Source: Cytophagales bacterium
GTDB lineage: Bacteria; Bacteroidota; Bacteroidia; Cytophagales; Spirosomataceae
Direction of reading: 5' to 3'
Length of the DNA: 64,000 bases
NCBI GenBank assembly: GCA_024742395.1
Contig: JANSYO010000003.1
Coordinates: 1-64,000, forward strand
The translations under genes and the position numbers were made by a program. Below the pieces are notes generated by a model that had not been told where the DNA came from, did no database searches, and worked only from the letters and a program-made list of their open reading frames with translations. This document shows, piece after piece, positions 10,075 through 18,951 of the stretch; the first letter of the stretch is position 1, and every line of letters begins with the position of its first letter.

Positions 10075-10188
10075 TCGATTAACCTGGATATGTGTACGTA
10101 AAACAAATTTATGTCTTCAGATCGAGTTATCACGAGCAAGTAAAAAACTTAAACAAATGATAACAAAGCCATTACAATCAGACACCCG

Positions 10189-10300
10189 CCAATCCAAAAT
10201 CCCAAACCTAAAGTCTAATGTCTTAAGTCTCTTGTCCTATGTCTTAAGTCTTGTGTCTTAAGTCTAAAGTCTCTTGTCTTACATCTCATATCCCAACTCT
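10189..10300. repeat. Degenerate heptamer tandem repeat (about 16 units, NNNRTCT)
   Basis: From 10189 the sequence falls into consecutive 7-base units such as CCAATCC, AAAATCC, CAAACCT, AAAGTCT, AATGTCT, TAAGTCT, CTTGTCC, TATGTCT, ending at CAACTCT (10294-10300). The last four bases are nearly fixed (RTCT or close), the first three vary. The tract fills the 270-base gap between the divergent GH3 and DUF5690 genes and ends 45 bases before the DUF5690 ATG. Confidence 0.85.
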
Positions 10301-10345
10301 TCACATTTTCTTCACAAATCAGTTAAGCTCTGTTTAAAGTAGTAG

Positions 10346-11659
10346 ATGAACTTGCCTTCTATGGCAAAAGTTAGCAGGTATTTAAAACATCATGAAGGCC
10401 CTTTGGTGGTGTGGAGCATTCTGGCGGCCTTTGGGGCCTATTTCTGCACGTATGCATTCAGAAAACCATATACCACAGGAACATTCTCAGGAGTAGAGAT
10501 TGGTGAAATTGAATACAAAACCATCATTATTATAGCACAGGTTATCGGCTATATGCTCTCTAAGTTTATTGGGGTAAAGGTCATTTCCGAGCTTAAAGCT
10601 AAAAAACGTATTACGCTCATTTTGTTTCTGATTCTTACCGCACAGACGTCTTTGATTTTATTTGGGCTGGTGCCGGCTCCATATAATTTTATATTCATGT
10701 TTTTCAATGGTTTGCCCCTGGGCATGGTTTGGGGAGTAATATTTAGTTTTCTGGAAGGGCGAAGATTCACAGAATTGCTAGGTATGGGCCTCAGCGTCAA
10801 CATGATTATGACCTCCGGAATTTTAAAAACAATTTATAAATACATTCAGGTCCAATATCATTTTACAGACTTCCAGATGCCTTTCATTCTGGGTTTTCTT
10901 TTTCTTCCGTTGTTTCTGTTTTTTGTTTGGATGCTCAGTCAAATCCCTAAACCCAGCAAAGCCGAACGAGCAGATAGGATGGCCAGAAAGCCGATGTCTG
11001 AAAGACAAAAGAAAGTTGTTTGGTGGCGTTTTGGACCAGGCTTGATTTTCGTCATTCTACTCTACGCCTTTTTAACTACGCTACGCGATTTCAGAGACAA
11101 TTTCGCTGTTGAGATCTGGGAAAGAATAGAACCTGGTTTAGATCCGGCAATTTTTGCCAGAACAGAAAGCAGTATTGCCTTAATTGTCATGATCCTGATT
11201 GCGTTTTTAGTAACGATTCAAAAGAATCAAAAAGCTTACCTCCTCATCAGCTTAACCATGCTCATTTCCATGATAGCTTTGTTTCTAAGCACCAAGGCCT
11301 ATACTGATCACAGGATTTCAGCAACAGCCTGGATGATCGGGCTCGGCATATCCTTTTACCTGCCCTATCTGCTCGTGCAAATCGCCTTTTTCGAGCGTTT
11401 AATTGCGGTGCTTAAAATTAAAGCCAATGCGGGCTTTTTTGTGTACTTATGCGATTCCATTGGTTATTTGGGCAGTGTATGCCTGCTGCTCTACAAAGAA
11501 CTTATGGGCAAGGAAATGGCCTACGATCAGCTCCTTATCAAAGCAGCCGTGGCAACTGCGATTTTAGGCTTTGTTTTGGCGGGAGCACAGCTGTTATTCT
11601 TTAGCTCCCGCATGAAAAAACAATCAGCTACATCAAGCCTGATACAACTGGCGGATTGA
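10346..11659 (+). CDS. DUF5690 family membrane protein (MFS-like, phosphonate cluster)
   Basis: 437 residues with about 11-12 membrane segments, and a basic N-terminus before the first segment (VVWSILAAFGAYFCTYAFRKPY). The N-terminal AFRKPYTTG and the overall hydrophobic plan resemble glycerol-phosphate/organophosphate-type MFS carriers, and this group is known as DUF5690. It overlaps the FAD oxidoreductase gene tail to tail by 27 bases, and its neighbours are phosphonate genes, so import of an organophosphonate is likely but inferred. A second ATG at 10361 (MAKVSR) is also possible. Confidence 0.8.
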   Translation: MNLPSMAKVSRYLKHHEGPLVVWSILAAFGAYFCTYAFRKPYTTGTFSGVEIGEIEYKTIIIIAQVIGYMLSKFIGVKVISELKAKKRITLILFLILTAQTSLILFGLVPAPYNFIFMFFNGLPLGMVWGVIFSFLEGRRFTELLGMGLSVNMIMTSGILKTIYKYIQVQYHFTDFQMPFILGFLFLPLFLFFVWMLSQIPKPSKAERADRMARKPMSERQKKVVWWRFGPGLIFVILLYAFLTTLRDFRDNFAVEIWERIEPGLDPAIFARTESSIALIVMILIAFLVTIQKNQKAYLLISLTMLISMIALFLSTKAYTDHRISATAWMIGLGISFYLPYLLVQIAFFERLIAVLKIKANAGFFVYLCDSIGYLGSVCLLLYKELMGKEMAYDQLLIKAAVATAILGFVLAGAQLLFFSSRMKKQSATSSLIQLAD

Positions 11660-12778
11660 CTCCTCAGCAAAGCCCGAACCGGAGGTCATGCCTTTCCCAC
11701 CAATGCCTGTGATAATCTTGATGTGTTTGTCTACATCATGAATGAATATATCCTCCTCATGCTGGCCATAAAAACCTGCCCATCTTTCAGCGATACAATC
11801 ATCGGGAAGTGACAGAATCCTTTGAGCTTCTTTAATCATCATTTGATCAATTATGGGGTCACTATGCATGCCTAAATTCCCCAGGTCGCCTACCCCACCG
11901 TATTCATGCGAATCACCAAGTATTATAGAACCGTCATCGGCCTGTTTAAACAAAATATGAATCCCTTTTTCTCTTAATTCTACGTAGCGTTCTGGCACTG
12001 TAATGCGGTGAAAAGATGGACACTCCGAAAACGACTCATACCTCCTGATGGTTAAACCTGTCAGAATATTTGAATGCAAATTAAATTGCTTCAGTGGTTT
12101 TGTTTTGAGCATTTGAAGTTTACTCACCTGAATCCAACTTTGAGCAAAAACCTCAGGATAGAGCGTCTCAAAGGTATATCCGCAGCAAATGATGACCTGA
12201 TCTGCAGTAAAGCAATCTCCGGCCTCTGTGCGTATTTTGCACCCTGGCAGTTTTTCAAAACACTCTATTACCTTTTGATTGTATTTTACATGAACAAGTC
12301 CCTCCTCATGCAAATATTCCGTGAGCCTGAAAAGCATTTCCCGCGGATCTACACTCATTTCTTTTGGATAATACAAGCCAGCTTTTACATATTCCGGTTT
12401 CAGATCTGGGTAGCGTTCCAGAACTCCCTTTTTGGTTAACAGTAAATTATAATAGCCTATTTTTTGGTGTTTCTCGCTGAGTTCTTCCAGGAGCATTTTT
12501 TCATCTTCATCAGAGGCTATATACAAGCTGCCGTTTTGACGAATAGTAAAATCAGCTTTTATCTGCAAGTCCTGGTAGGTCCGCAAACTTTGCTGACCAT
12601 ACTTATTCCATTTTTCTGACAAGCCAGAAGGCACTACTTGTCCAAAATTTTGAGTACTACTGCCAGCTTGCCGGGCATCTTTTTCTAGTAATAATACCTT
12701 TTTGCCCATTTGGGCAGCATGAAAAGCGTGAAAAGCACCAAGAACCCCGGCTCCTACTACTATTAAGTCGTATTGCAT
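11633..12778 (-). CDS. FAD-dependent oxidoreductase, TIGR03364-like (phosphonate associated)
   Basis: 381 residues of the D-amino-acid-oxidase/sarcosine-oxidase fold. The FAD-binding VVGAGVLGAFHA lies at 7-18, ELSEKH and the substrate-side motif SVDPREMLFRLTEY in the middle, and the closing FAD loop ITGIGGKGMTSGSGFAEE at the C-terminus. The TIGR03364 branch is found next to phosphonate catabolism genes and is thought to oxidise aminophosphonates or their N-methyl forms. It is the downstream member of a two-gene minus-strand operon with the PhnX-like hydrolase (9-base gap). No signal peptide, so cytoplasmic. Confidence 0.82.
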   Translation of the reverse strand: MQYDLIVVGAGVLGAFHAFHAAQMGKKVLLLEKDARQAGSSTQNFGQVVPSGLSEKWNKYGQQSLRTYQDLQIKADFTIRQNGSLYIASDEDEKMLLEELSEKHQKIGYYNLLLTKKGVLERYPDLKPEYVKAGLYYPKEMSVDPREMLFRLTEYLHEEGLVHVKYNQKVIECFEKLPGCKIRTEAGDCFTADQVIICCGYTFETLYPEVFAQSWIQVSKLQMLKTKPLKQFNLHSNILTGLTIRRYESFSECPSFHRITVPERYVELREKGIHILFKQADDGSIILGDSHEYGGVGDLGNLGMHSDPIIDQMMIKEAQRILSLPDDCIAERWAGFYGQHEEDIFIHDVDKHIKIITGIGGKGMTSGSGFAEESIRQLYQA

Positions 12779-12787
12779 TAAAAGAAA

Positions 12788-13540
12788 TTAAACCTTAATA
12801 AATTGATTTTCCTTTTGAACATCCAAATCCAAAAATCGGGGCAAGTCTTGCAAACTGTTTAGCAATCCATCATTCTTACAGTCGGCAAGCTGCTGGTAAC
12901 TGTGAGTTCCGTTGGTAACAGCCAAACTTTTCAAACAACCCGCATTATAACCCTCCAGCAGGTCTACCGGAGTATCACCCACTTTTATTACCTGGCTCGC
13001 CTCTTTAATGCCCAGTTTAGCCATTGCTGAAAAAATCATATCCGGTGCCGGTCTGCCCGCAGGCACCTCAGAAGGAGTTAAGGATACATTTACCGGGGAA
13101 CTGCCACCCATGTTTACATAATCTTCGTTTAATCCCTCTAACCAACCCAGTTTGTCAAGAATGATATTAGCCACCTTTCTGTAAAAGCCAGTATTGAGTG
13201 CAATCTTTATGTCATTCTGCTGTAAAATCTCAAAGGTCTCAAGACAATGATCTGTAGGTAAAACCAGATTGCTGCGATAGTGATCTTCCAGAATTTCGCA
13301 AAACGTAGAATAGGAGAAATCGACGTTCTGTATCAGGTCACTACTTTTTTCTCCAAGAACCTCTGACCAAAGCAGGGTAAACACCTCTCTTTTTGCATAG
13401 CCTTGCAAAGCCTTAATTCTCTCTGCCGTCACAGACAAGCCGGTGGCTTCACAGGCTTCTGCAAAACAGTATTCTACTTCACTATTGTCTTTGACCGTGG
13501 TACCGGCCATATCAAATACGACTAGTTTAATTTCCTTCAT
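12788..13540 (-). CDS. Phosphonatase-like HAD hydrolase (PhnX-like, TIGR03351)
   Basis: 250 residues. The HAD motif FDMAGTTV (9-16) has nucleophile Asp10 and Ala12 in place of the usual second Asp, as in phosphonoacetaldehyde hydrolase (FDWAGTTVD). Later come NTGFYRK (motif II) and KVGDTPVDLLEGYNAGC (motif III/IV). The cap segment LQGYAKREVF supplies a lysine that could act like the Schiff-base lysine of PhnX, although the match is loose. It likely cleaves a C-P bond of a phosphono-aldehyde or dephosphorylates a related compound. It is transcribed away from the PhnZ gene and leads the operon with the FAD oxidoreductase. Confidence 0.83.
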   Translation of the reverse strand: MKEIKLVVFDMAGTTVKDNSEVEYCFAEACEATGLSVTAERIKALQGYAKREVFTLLWSEVLGEKSSDLIQNVDFSYSTFCEILEDHYRSNLVLPTDHCLETFEILQQNDIKIALNTGFYRKVANIILDKLGWLEGLNEDYVNMGGSSPVNVSLTPSEVPAGRPAPDMIFSAMAKLGIKEASQVIKVGDTPVDLLEGYNAGCLKSLAVTNGTHSYQQLADCKNDGLLNSLQDLPRFLDLDVQKENQFIKV

Positions 13541-13752
13541 TTCATCTTGTTTTTCTAAAGCAATGATAAACAGTGCCAGCCTTAAAACGGATAATATTAG
13601 ATTAAGGAATTGTTAGCATCTTCATGCATTGATTAAGTACAGTTAAAGCCTCAATAACGATCTGGTTAAATACAAACTTCAATTTTGTAGCTGAGAAGCA
13701 AGTATTGAAAATTTACTACTCATACAGTTTTTCTAAGGTTTAAATGAAGGAT

Positions 13753-13779
13753 AAAAACGGAGAATAATTCTCCGTTTTT
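13753..13779 (+). terminator. Terminator-like hairpin ahead of the PhnZ gene
   Basis: AAAAACGGAGAA (13753-13764), loop TAA, TTCTCCGTTTTT (13768-13779): a 12-bp stem with a T-rich end, 27 bases before the PhnZ ATG. No gene lies between it and the divergent hydrolase start at 13540, so it would end a short leader transcript. It could be an attenuator or the end of a small RNA. Confidence 0.6.
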
Positions 13780-13805
13780 ATTTATTGAAACCACATATAA
13801 TCAGA

Positions 13806-14369
13806 ATGGAAACAATAAAAACGTTGGAAATGCTCTTCACCGAATTTGGTGCTAAAGAGTATTATGGCGAAGAAATAACACAGCTGGAGCACGCCACTCA
13901 GGCATTTGAACTTGCCCGTGAGGCTGGTGCAGACCAGGAACTGTGTATTGCTGCATTCCTTCACGATATAGGCCATTTACTAGACGACGAAACCGATGCA
14001 CTCGGATCAGTAGATCACGAGAGTCTGGGTGGCAAATGGTTAAGAAAAAAGGATTTTGGTGAAAGAGTGGCTTTAGCGGCAGAGCTACATGTACTGGCTA
14101 AAAGATACTTATGCAGTACTGACGCCACTTACCAGAGTAAACTTTCTGAGGCCAGTGTCTTAACGCTTGCCATGCAAGGCGGACTGCTAAGCAATGAAGA
14201 AATAGCGGCCTTTGAAGAAAATGAGTATTTTCAAGACCTCATCTGGATCAGGCGATGGGATGATGAATCCAAAGTAAAAGATAAAATTTCTCTACCGCTT
14301 AACTATATACTAGACGAGATAAAAGACTATCTTCAAAAACAGGAAATGTCAAACCCCAAGCACCTATAA
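13806..14369 (+). CDS. phnZ: PhnZ-like HD-domain diiron oxygenase of phosphonate degradation
   Basis: The start is ATG 13806 (187 residues); an upstream TTG at 13785 is less likely. The pattern fits PhnZ, the mixed-valence diiron oxygenase that splits 2-amino-1-hydroxyethylphosphonate into glycine and phosphate. Tyr19-x-x-Glu22 with GEEITQLEH (21-29) matches the PhnZ Tyr24/Glu27 lid and His34; FLHDIGH supplies His53, Asp54, His57; His71, His95, Lys99, Ser117, Arg149 and Asp152 fall at the spacing expected from the known enzyme, from my memory of its residues. It is the first gene of a two-gene plus-strand unit and is preceded by a terminator-like hairpin. No PhnY hydroxylase gene is seen nearby. 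Confidence 0.88.
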   Translation: METIKTLEMLFTEFGAKEYYGEEITQLEHATQAFELAREAGADQELCIAAFLHDIGHLLDDETDALGSVDHESLGGKWLRKKDFGERVALAAELHVLAKRYLCSTDATYQSKLSEASVLTLAMQGGLLSNEEIAAFEENEYFQDLIWIRRWDDESKVKDKISLPLNYILDEIKDYLQKQEMSNPKHL

Positions 14370-14370
14370 A

Positions 14371-15435
14371 ATGAAAAAACTACTTTTGATTATGCTGATC
14401 GGCTTTACCGCCACAGCACAAAAAACTGAAAATGTAATACTTGTAACCCTTGACGGTCTCAGATGGCAAGAGGTCTTTAACGGAGCAGATGCCAGCCTTC
14501 TAAACAATGAAGACTTTACTGAATCTATAGAACGAACCAGCAATAAATTCTGGGACGAATCTGCTGCCGAAAGAAGACAATTACTCATGCCCTTTTTATG
14601 GAGTACCGTTAAGGAAAATGGAGTAATTCTGGGAAACAGAGCCTTAGGTAGCAAAGTAGACATCAAAAATAAATACGGATTCTCTTACCCGGGTTACAAT
14701 GAAATATTGACCGGTTACCCAGATGACAAGGTAGATTCTAACGATAAGAAATACAATGAAAACGTCACGGTTTTGGAGTACCTTAATAATCAACCCAAAC
14801 TGAAAGGCAAAGTGGCCGCGTTTAGCACCTGGGATGTGTTCCCCTACATTATCAACGACAAAAGAAGTGGCATTTATGTCAATTCTGCAGGCAAAGAATA
14901 CGAAGAAACCAACAGCCCAAACTCTGCTTTGCTCAATGAAATCCAGGAGAAGATTCCGAGTCTGGCCAGCGGTCGATTTGATTACCTGACCTATTTCATG
15001 GCTCGTGATTATCTGCAAGAGAAGAATCCAAACGTGCTGTACATTGCTTTTGACGAAACCGACGAATTTGCTCACGAAGGAAAATACCGAGACTATTTAT
15101 ATGCCGCCAATACCATTGATGGTTTCCTGGAAGATCTTTGGAATTATTGCCAAAGCACGGAAAAATACAAAGACAAAACCACTATCATAGTGGCCACAGA
15201 TCATGGACGCGGCGATAAGGTTAAAGAACAATGGCAAAGCCACGGGCAAAAAGTGGAAGATTGCCAATCAATATGGTTAGCTGCCATAGGACCCGACATC
15301 AAAAATCTTGGTGAAGTAAGCACAGCTCACCAATCTCACCAAAATCAAATAGCGGCCACAGTGGCTAAATTACTGGGTTATACTTTTGAAAATGGCCACG
15401 AGATAGGCGAGCCTATTCAAATGATTTTGAAATAA
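14371..15435 (+). CDS. Secreted alkaline-phosphatase-superfamily enzyme (phosphonate cluster)
   Basis: 354 residues with a Sec signal (1-17, ATAQK). The core of the alkaline phosphatase/nucleotide pyrophosphatase superfamily is visible: LVTLDGLRW with metal ligand Asp28, YSYPGYNEILTG-type nucleophile segment with Ser105 the probable nucleophile, FDETDEFAHEG (about 227-237) and VATDHGRGD (about 268-276). Family members hydrolyse phosphodiesters, phosphomonoesters or phosphonates such as phosphonoacetate. It starts one base after the phnZ stop codon, so the two are surely cotranscribed, and it probably releases substrate or phosphate in the periplasm. Confidence 0.85.
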   Translation: MKKLLLIMLIGFTATAQKTENVILVTLDGLRWQEVFNGADASLLNNEDFTESIERTSNKFWDESAAERRQLLMPFLWSTVKENGVILGNRALGSKVDIKNKYGFSYPGYNEILTGYPDDKVDSNDKKYNENVTVLEYLNNQPKLKGKVAAFSTWDVFPYIINDKRSGIYVNSAGKEYEETNSPNSALLNEIQEKIPSLASGRFDYLTYFMARDYLQEKNPNVLYIAFDETDEFAHEGKYRDYLYAANTIDGFLEDLWNYCQSTEKYKDKTTIIVATDHGRGDKVKEQWQSHGQKVEDCQSIWLAAIGPDIKNLGEVSTAHQSHQNQIAATVAKLLGYTFENGHEIGEPIQMILK

Positions 15436-15498
15436 AAGAAGCATTATTCAAAGTGGAATTTCGACTATTGATTTTCCACTATGAATTTCATTAATTAA

Positions 15499-17724
15499 TC
15501 AGCCAATCTGATCCATAAAAGGCTGTTTGTAAAACCTTTTACCGGTAGTTTTATAAAGTGAATTGGCCAAAGCTCCAAACACCGGTGGGAATGTGGGCTC
15601 ACCCATTCCGGTAGGATCAATATTGTTCTTGACAAAATGCACCTCAATGTTTTTTGGGGCTTCATTCATTCTGATCATTCGATACTTGTCAAAATTACTT
15701 TTTTGAGGAATTCCTTTATCAAAAGTCAATTCTCCGAAAAGAGCATTTCCTATAGCATCTACAATTCCTCCTTCAGCGAGATTTTTAGCTCCGTCAGGGT
15801 TGACTACAATACCGCAGTCAATGGCACTCACCACGTTTTTAATGACTAATTCACCCTTCTCCAGAACCGTATCTATGACGATGGCTGCATAGGTATTGTG
15901 GCAAAAATAAGCCGATACGCCAGGGTTTCCGTTTTTCTTTAATTCTTCCCAATTTGACTTTTCTTTGACCAGCTTCAAGACCCCTGCCAGTCTTTCCGGC
16001 TCATAATCATTGTTTGTACCTACTGGTTTTTCTTTTGCTTTTTTTAATAAGTCCAAACGGAATTCAATCGGGTCTTTTCCTGCAGCTTCGGCGACTTCGT
16101 CAAGGAAAGCCTGTTCTGCGGCCGCATGAAAATTAGATCTTGGAGCTCTGAACGATCCCGTGGTGATGTTTGATGGAATCTCCCAGTCCTCAGCCAGATA
16201 GTTATCAATGGCACCCGCAGGAAAACGGTTTTCGTATAATGGCGACTCCGGATTACCGCCTGTATTCAGGTGAAAGGCGGTGAGCTCATTATTTTCATCT
16301 AAGGCAGCCCGGTATTTTGTAAAATAGGTGGAGCGATAGATTCCGGCAGTCATATCATCTTCTCGGGTATACACTAACTTAACCGGAGCATTCACCTTTT
16401 GTGAGATCAAGGCGGCTTCTATAGCCCAATGGGCATAAGACCTACGCCCATATCCTCCACCTAGCCGGGTCATTTTAAAGTCAATTTTTTCAACAGGTAC
16501 ACCCAAGCGGGCAGAAAGAGCCAACTCAGTCAATTCAGGCTTTTGTAAAGGTCCGACCATCTCCACCTTCTCGTCTGTTACATGAGCAAAAAAGTTCATG
16601 GGTTCCATGCAGTTATGAGCCAGAAAAGGAGCAAAATAAGAAGACTCAACTGTTTTTGTGGCCGTAGAAAAAGCTGCTTGAATATCTCCATCCTTTCTCT
16701 TCACTTCTGCCGGTGAAGAAGCTAACTTTTCCATTTTTTCTTGACTTACCTTCGTGCTTTCCAATCCGGAAGGTACCGTAACCACTGATTTTCTGCCAAA
16801 AGCATCTCTTTTAAATGAGTAGGACTCAAAAGGCTCCCACTCTACCTTCACAGCCTTCTTGGCTTTCATCACCGCCCAGGTATTCTCTCCCACAATGGCT
16901 ACTACTTCATTAAAAGTAAGGGTATCGAAAAAGGTACGTTCATAGTCATCATTAAAAATTTTGATCTTAAAAACATCAATGATTCCCTTCATTTTTTTCA
17001 CGGCAGCTCCCTCAAATGATTTGAGTTTCATACCAAAAGCCGGAGGGTGAATAATCATCGCTATTCTCATCCCTTCTTTGTAAGTATCGATACCAAAGAG
17101 AGGCTTCCCTGTCACAATATTTTTACCTTCTACATTCTTTACAGATGTTCCGATGATAGTAAACTCATCTACAGACTTTAGAGAAACGTTTTCAGGCACC
17201 GGTATAGAAGCAGCCAAAGCGGCTAGCTCACCATAAGTGCTGGTTTTGCCTGTTTTTTTATGAGTAATCACACCTTTTGAAGTACTCAGTTCAGAAACGG
17301 CCACATTCCACTTTTTTGCCGCTGCCGTTTTCAGCATTTCACGTACTACAGCCCCGGCAGTTCGCAGCACTTTCCAGCCTTGACGAATAGCCTGAGAACC
17401 TCCAATAAACTGTCGTGTAAAATGTTCTGTATCTAAATCGGCCTGTTTTACTAATACCTGAGCCCAGTCTGCATCCAATTCATCTGCCACTATCATTGGC
17501 ATGGAGGTTTTCACTCCTTGCCCGCCTTCGGGATTTGGCGACATTATCTGAATTACATTGTCTGGCGTAATCTTAATAAACGCATTAAACTCTATAAACT
17601 CCTGTTGCCCATTGCTTTGATTCTTAACCGGCGTAGCCGACAGCCAGGATATATTGAACAATACACCACCACCAGCCAGTGCCGTTGCTTTCAGGAAAGA
17701 ACGTCTGTTTACACTTGTTTTCAT
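15499..17724 (-). CDS. iorB: Molybdenum hydroxylase large subunit (isoquinoline 1-oxidoreductase beta type)
   Basis: 741 residues. A Tat signal (NRRSFLKATALAGG, 6-19) exports it folded. The body is the aldehyde-oxidase/xanthine-dehydrogenase molybdopterin subunit with the duplicated IorB arrangement: RLGGGYGRRSYAHWAIEAALIS, GSFRAPRSNFHAAAEQAFLDE, and the C-terminal MGEPTFPPVFGAL where Glu709 should be the catalytic base. It hydroxylates an N-heterocycle or oxidises an aldehyde in the periplasm and passes electrons to the IorA iron-sulfur subunit, 11 bases upstream. No cytochrome c subunit or cofactor-insertion gene is adjacent. True substrate unknown. Confidence 0.88.
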   Translation of the reverse strand: MKTSVNRRSFLKATALAGGGVLFNISWLSATPVKNQSNGQQEFIEFNAFIKITPDNVIQIMSPNPEGGQGVKTSMPMIVADELDADWAQVLVKQADLDTEHFTRQFIGGSQAIRQGWKVLRTAGAVVREMLKTAAAKKWNVAVSELSTSKGVITHKKTGKTSTYGELAALAASIPVPENVSLKSVDEFTIIGTSVKNVEGKNIVTGKPLFGIDTYKEGMRIAMIIHPPAFGMKLKSFEGAAVKKMKGIIDVFKIKIFNDDYERTFFDTLTFNEVVAIVGENTWAVMKAKKAVKVEWEPFESYSFKRDAFGRKSVVTVPSGLESTKVSQEKMEKLASSPAEVKRKDGDIQAAFSTATKTVESSYFAPFLAHNCMEPMNFFAHVTDEKVEMVGPLQKPELTELALSARLGVPVEKIDFKMTRLGGGYGRRSYAHWAIEAALISQKVNAPVKLVYTREDDMTAGIYRSTYFTKYRAALDENNELTAFHLNTGGNPESPLYENRFPAGAIDNYLAEDWEIPSNITTGSFRAPRSNFHAAAEQAFLDEVAEAAGKDPIEFRLDLLKKAKEKPVGTNNDYEPERLAGVLKLVKEKSNWEELKKNGNPGVSAYFCHNTYAAIVIDTVLEKGELVIKNVVSAIDCGIVVNPDGAKNLAEGGIVDAIGNALFGELTFDKGIPQKSNFDKYRMIRMNEAPKNIEVHFVKNNIDPTGMGEPTFPPVFGALANSLYKTTGKRFYKQPFMDQIG

Positions 17725-17735
17725 AGTTGTTTCTT

Positions 17736-18194
17736 TTACAGGCTTTTAGAGGCAGATTTCACCGCTTCTTTGATTCTTAGGTAGGTTCCGCATCTGCAAA
17801 TGTTTCCACTCATGTGAGCTTCAATTTCTTCATCTGAAGGTTTAGGGTTTGTGTACAATAAGGAACTGGCACTCATGATTTGACCCGACTGGCAATAGCC
17901 GCATTGAGCAACATCGTGTTCTAACCAGGCCTTTTGTACAGGATGTTCGCCGTTTTCTGACAAACCCTCAATGGTGGTAATTTCCTGTGCCCCTACAGAA
18001 GAAACGGGTAAAACACAAGAACGAACAGCCACACCATTTAAGTGAATGGTGCAGGCACCACACTGAGCCATGCCACAGCCAAATTTTGTGCCCGGCATAT
18101 TCAATTGATCTCTCAAAACCCATAAAACGGGCGTATCGTCTTCTACATCCACTCTTCGGGTTTCACCATTGACTTTCAAATTAAACTTGGCCAT
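17736..18194 (-). CDS. iorA: (2Fe-2S) subunit of molybdenum hydroxylase
   Basis: 152 residues with two 2Fe-2S sites in the usual order: plant-ferredoxin type Cys40, Cys45, Cys48, Cys60 ([15 protein letters not shown]) and the all-helical type Cys98, Cys101, Cys133, Cys135 (AQCGYC and ICRCG). It relays electrons from the molybdopterin centre of the IorB subunit. It has no signal of its own and is presumably exported bound to the Tat-borne IorB. The gene begins 46 bases after the response-regulator stop, so the pair may be read through from the regulatory genes. Confidence 0.92.
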   Translation of the reverse strand: MAKFNLKVNGETRRVDVEDDTPVLWVLRDQLNMPGTKFGCGMAQCGACTIHLNGVAVRSCVLPVSSVGAQEITTIEGLSENGEHPVQKAWLEHDVAQCGYCQSGQIMSASSLLYTNPKPSDEEIEAHMSGNICRCGTYLRIKEAVKSASKSL

Positions 18195-18240
18195 AATTCA
18201 ATAGAATTAAATTTGATATAAGTTATTAATTAAATAGGTT

Positions 18241-18951
18241 TTATGAAATAAAAGAACTCATCCTTTCTGTAAAAGCCTGTTTATACATTCGACCAATGGG
18301 AATCTCATTATTATCAATCTTGATGTTTGAGTTCGAAAAGCTTTCTACCTTCTCTATAGCCACAATAAATGACTTGTGCACTCTAATGAAATTAGTATCA
18401 GGCAACTTCAGCTCCATAAAACCTAAACGCTCATAGACAACCACCATCTCTGTAGAAGTATAAAGCTTAACATAGTCTTTAAGTCCTTCAATAAATAAGA
18501 TATCTTTTAAGAATATTTTCTTTTGCTCTTTATCCACTTTAAGAAAAATATAAGCTTCTTTAAAGGGATTCGTACTTTCAGGCAACTTTTCAGAGTTCCT
18601 TTCAAAAAGCAAGTACTTGTCAATTGTTTTGAGAAACCTCTCCTGAGAAATAGGCTTAACTAAATAATCAAATACTTCCTCTTCAAATGCTTCTACCGCA
18701 AATTCTCTGTATGCTGTTGTAAAAATTACTTTTGGCCTGTTTTTCAAGGTTTTTACTAACTCTAAGCCAGTGATCTTCGGCATCTGAATATCCAAAAAAA
18801 GAAGATCCACCGTATTGTTTTGCAAAAAGGTGAAAGCCTCTATCGCATTATCAAAAGAAGCCACAACATTAAAGTTGGGCAACACCTCCAAATAGCTCCT
18901 AATTAACTCTCTGGCAGGCTTTTCGTCATCTACAATTAAACAATTATTCAT
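18241..18951 (-). CDS. LytTR-family response regulator
   Basis: 236 residues: receiver domain (1-118) with Asp8, Asp9, phospho-acceptor Asp54 in LFLDIQMPKITGLEL, the conserved Thr in FTTAYREFA and Lys of DYLVKPIS, then a LytTR DNA-binding domain (about 135-235; FIRVHKSFIVAIEKVES, IPIGRMYKQAF). It is phosphorylated by the histidine kinase whose stop codon overlaps its start by four bases. LytTR proteins bind pairs of short direct repeats. A 16-base sequence shared by the regions upstream of the kinase and of the PQQ dehydrogenase is a candidate target. Confidence 0.92.
   Translation of the reverse strand: MNNCLIVDDEKPARELIRSYLEVLPNFNVVASFDNAIEAFTFLQNNTVDLLFLDIQMPKITGLELVKTLKNRPKVIFTTAYREFAVEAFEEEVFDYLVKPISQERFLKTIDKYLLFERNSEKLPESTNPFKEAYIFLKVDKEQKKIFLKDILFIEGLKDYVKLYTSTEMVVVYERLGFMELKLPDTNFIRVHKSFIVAIEKVESFSNSNIKIDNNEIPIGRMYKQAFTERMSSFIS

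Noticed and set aside
15637-17784. Plus-strand ORFs antisense to iorB
   Set aside because: No start context or family resemblance; the minus strand encodes a complete enzyme.
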